Shown here piece after piece: positions 13,159 to 13,718 of a stretch of 13,718 nucleotides of DNA; position 1 is the stretch's first letter, and each line of letters starts with the position of its first letter. A program made the position numbers and the translations under genes. Source of the DNA: Gemmatimonadota bacterium (GTDB lineage: Bacteria > Gemmatimonadota > Gemmatimonadetes > Gemmatimonadales > GWC2-71-9); assembly GCA_003220905.1 (NCBI GenBank), contig QHTS01000038.1, positions 1-13,718 on the forward strand. Direction: 5' to 3'. The notes beneath the pieces were generated by a model that searched no databases, was not told the origin of the DNA, and was given only the letters and a program-made list of their open reading frames with translations.

Positions 13159-13718
13159 CACAACCCTCGCTGTGGCGGGTGCTCGAGCCCAAGTGGCGCA
13201 CGGCGCTGCAGCGCATCCGCGAGGAGCGCTCGCGCGGGGGATCTGGAAAGCTCCTCACCCTGGTGATCGTCGGCGTGCTCTTCTGGCTCGCGGTCTACTT
13301 GCTGCTGTACCTGGTGCTTCGCCACTTCCGGGCCGACCCGGACCTGGGCTCCCTGCTCGCCGGGAAGGTGCTGGGGGTGGTGCTCTTGTCCTTCATCGCG
13401 ATCCTGGTGCTGTCGAACGTGATCACGGCGCTGTCGAGCTTCTTCCTGGCCAAGGACCTCGATCTGCTGGTGTCGGCGCCGGTGGACTGGCTGCGGATCT
13501 ATCTCGGAAAGCTGGGGGAGACGCTGCTGCACTCGTCGTGGATGGTCGCGCTGATGGCGGTGCCGATCCTCACCGCGTACGGGGTGACCTACCGGGGCGG
13601 TCCACTGTTCGTCCCCTATGCCGTGCTCACCATCTTCCCGATGCTCGTGCTTCCGGCCGTAGCGGGCTCGGCGCTCACGCTCGTGCTGGTGAACATCTTC
13701 CCGGCGCGCCGCACCCGC
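13155..13718 (+). CDS. ABC transporter permease, 3' end cut by window
   Basis: The open frame starts at ATG 13155 and runs 188 codons to the window edge without a stop. The first 32 residues are charged and cytoplasmic-looking; hydrophobic segments lie at about 33-55, 71-98, 124-144 and 150-182. The segment FFLAKDLDLLVSAPV (96-110) is characteristic of the large ABC-2-type permease family (PF16949-like, usually over 500 aa), so more than half is missing. The start is firm: GGAGG at 13144-13148 with a 6-nt spacer, and a 4-nt overlap with the ATPase stop. With the ATPase it forms the transport part of the operon. Confidence 0.88.
   Translation, partial: MTQPSLWRVLEPKWRTALQRIREERSRGGSGKLLTLVIVGVLFWLAVYLLLYLVLRHFRADPDLGSLLAGKVLGVVLLSFIAILVLSNVITALSSFFLAKDLDLLVSAPVDWLRIYLGKLGETLLHSSWMVALMAVPILTAYGVTYRGGPLFVPYAVLTIFPMLVLPAVAGSALTLVLVNIFPARRTR

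Noticed and set aside
12220..13161. 313-codon minus-strand frame
   Set aside because: Antisense to the ABC ATPase with all motifs present on the plus strand.

Overview
The window is GC-rich chromosomal DNA from a bacterium. All codon positions favour G/C, start codons include GTG and TTG, and long antisense ORFs appear opposite real genes, as expected at this composition. The gene set (cysS, pspA, uvrA, cutA, a transglutaminase-like protein, an ABC exporter) and the small coiled-coil membrane proteins beside pspA look to me like Gemmatimonadota or a related environmental phylum. That placement is an inference from style and content; no marker gene was compared.

Minus-strand half (1-9139). 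Read in transcription order, uvrA (9139-6293) comes first. Four very small single-TM proteins follow (6258-5153), then pspA (5125-4349), an AI-2E/PerM-type transporter (4322-3225), a DUF1611 P-loop protein (3225-2155), a doubtful 71-codon ORF (2095-1880) and cysS (1842-424). A tRNA cluster, Thr(UGU)-Tyr(GUA)-Gly(UCC), runs off the left edge. Its order matches the E. coli thrU-tyrU-glyT-thrT-tufB locus, so tRNA-Thr(GGU) and an EF-Tu gene are expected just outside. Promoter-like TTGAC/TANNNT pairs precede the tRNA cluster, cysS and uvrA.

Plus-strand half (9329-13718). One compact operon holds cutA, a TPR protein, a degenerate macro-domain protein, a membrane-anchored transglutaminase-like protein, an ABC ATPase and the start of an ABC permease cut off by the window edge. 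All five junctions are 4-nt ATGA or GTGA overlaps, so the genes are very probably co-translated.

The two halves diverge from a 189-bp intergenic region (9140-9328). It contains a 28-bp-arm inverted repeat between the two proposed -35 elements.

The most interesting part is the pspA neighbourhood. Four short membrane proteins sit directly upstream of pspA, three with an almost identical ELAERxDFxERxL coiled-coil motif and a shared LGxG tail. They look like a duplicated PspB-like partner set, which suggests a membrane-stress module that differs from the classical pspABC arrangement.
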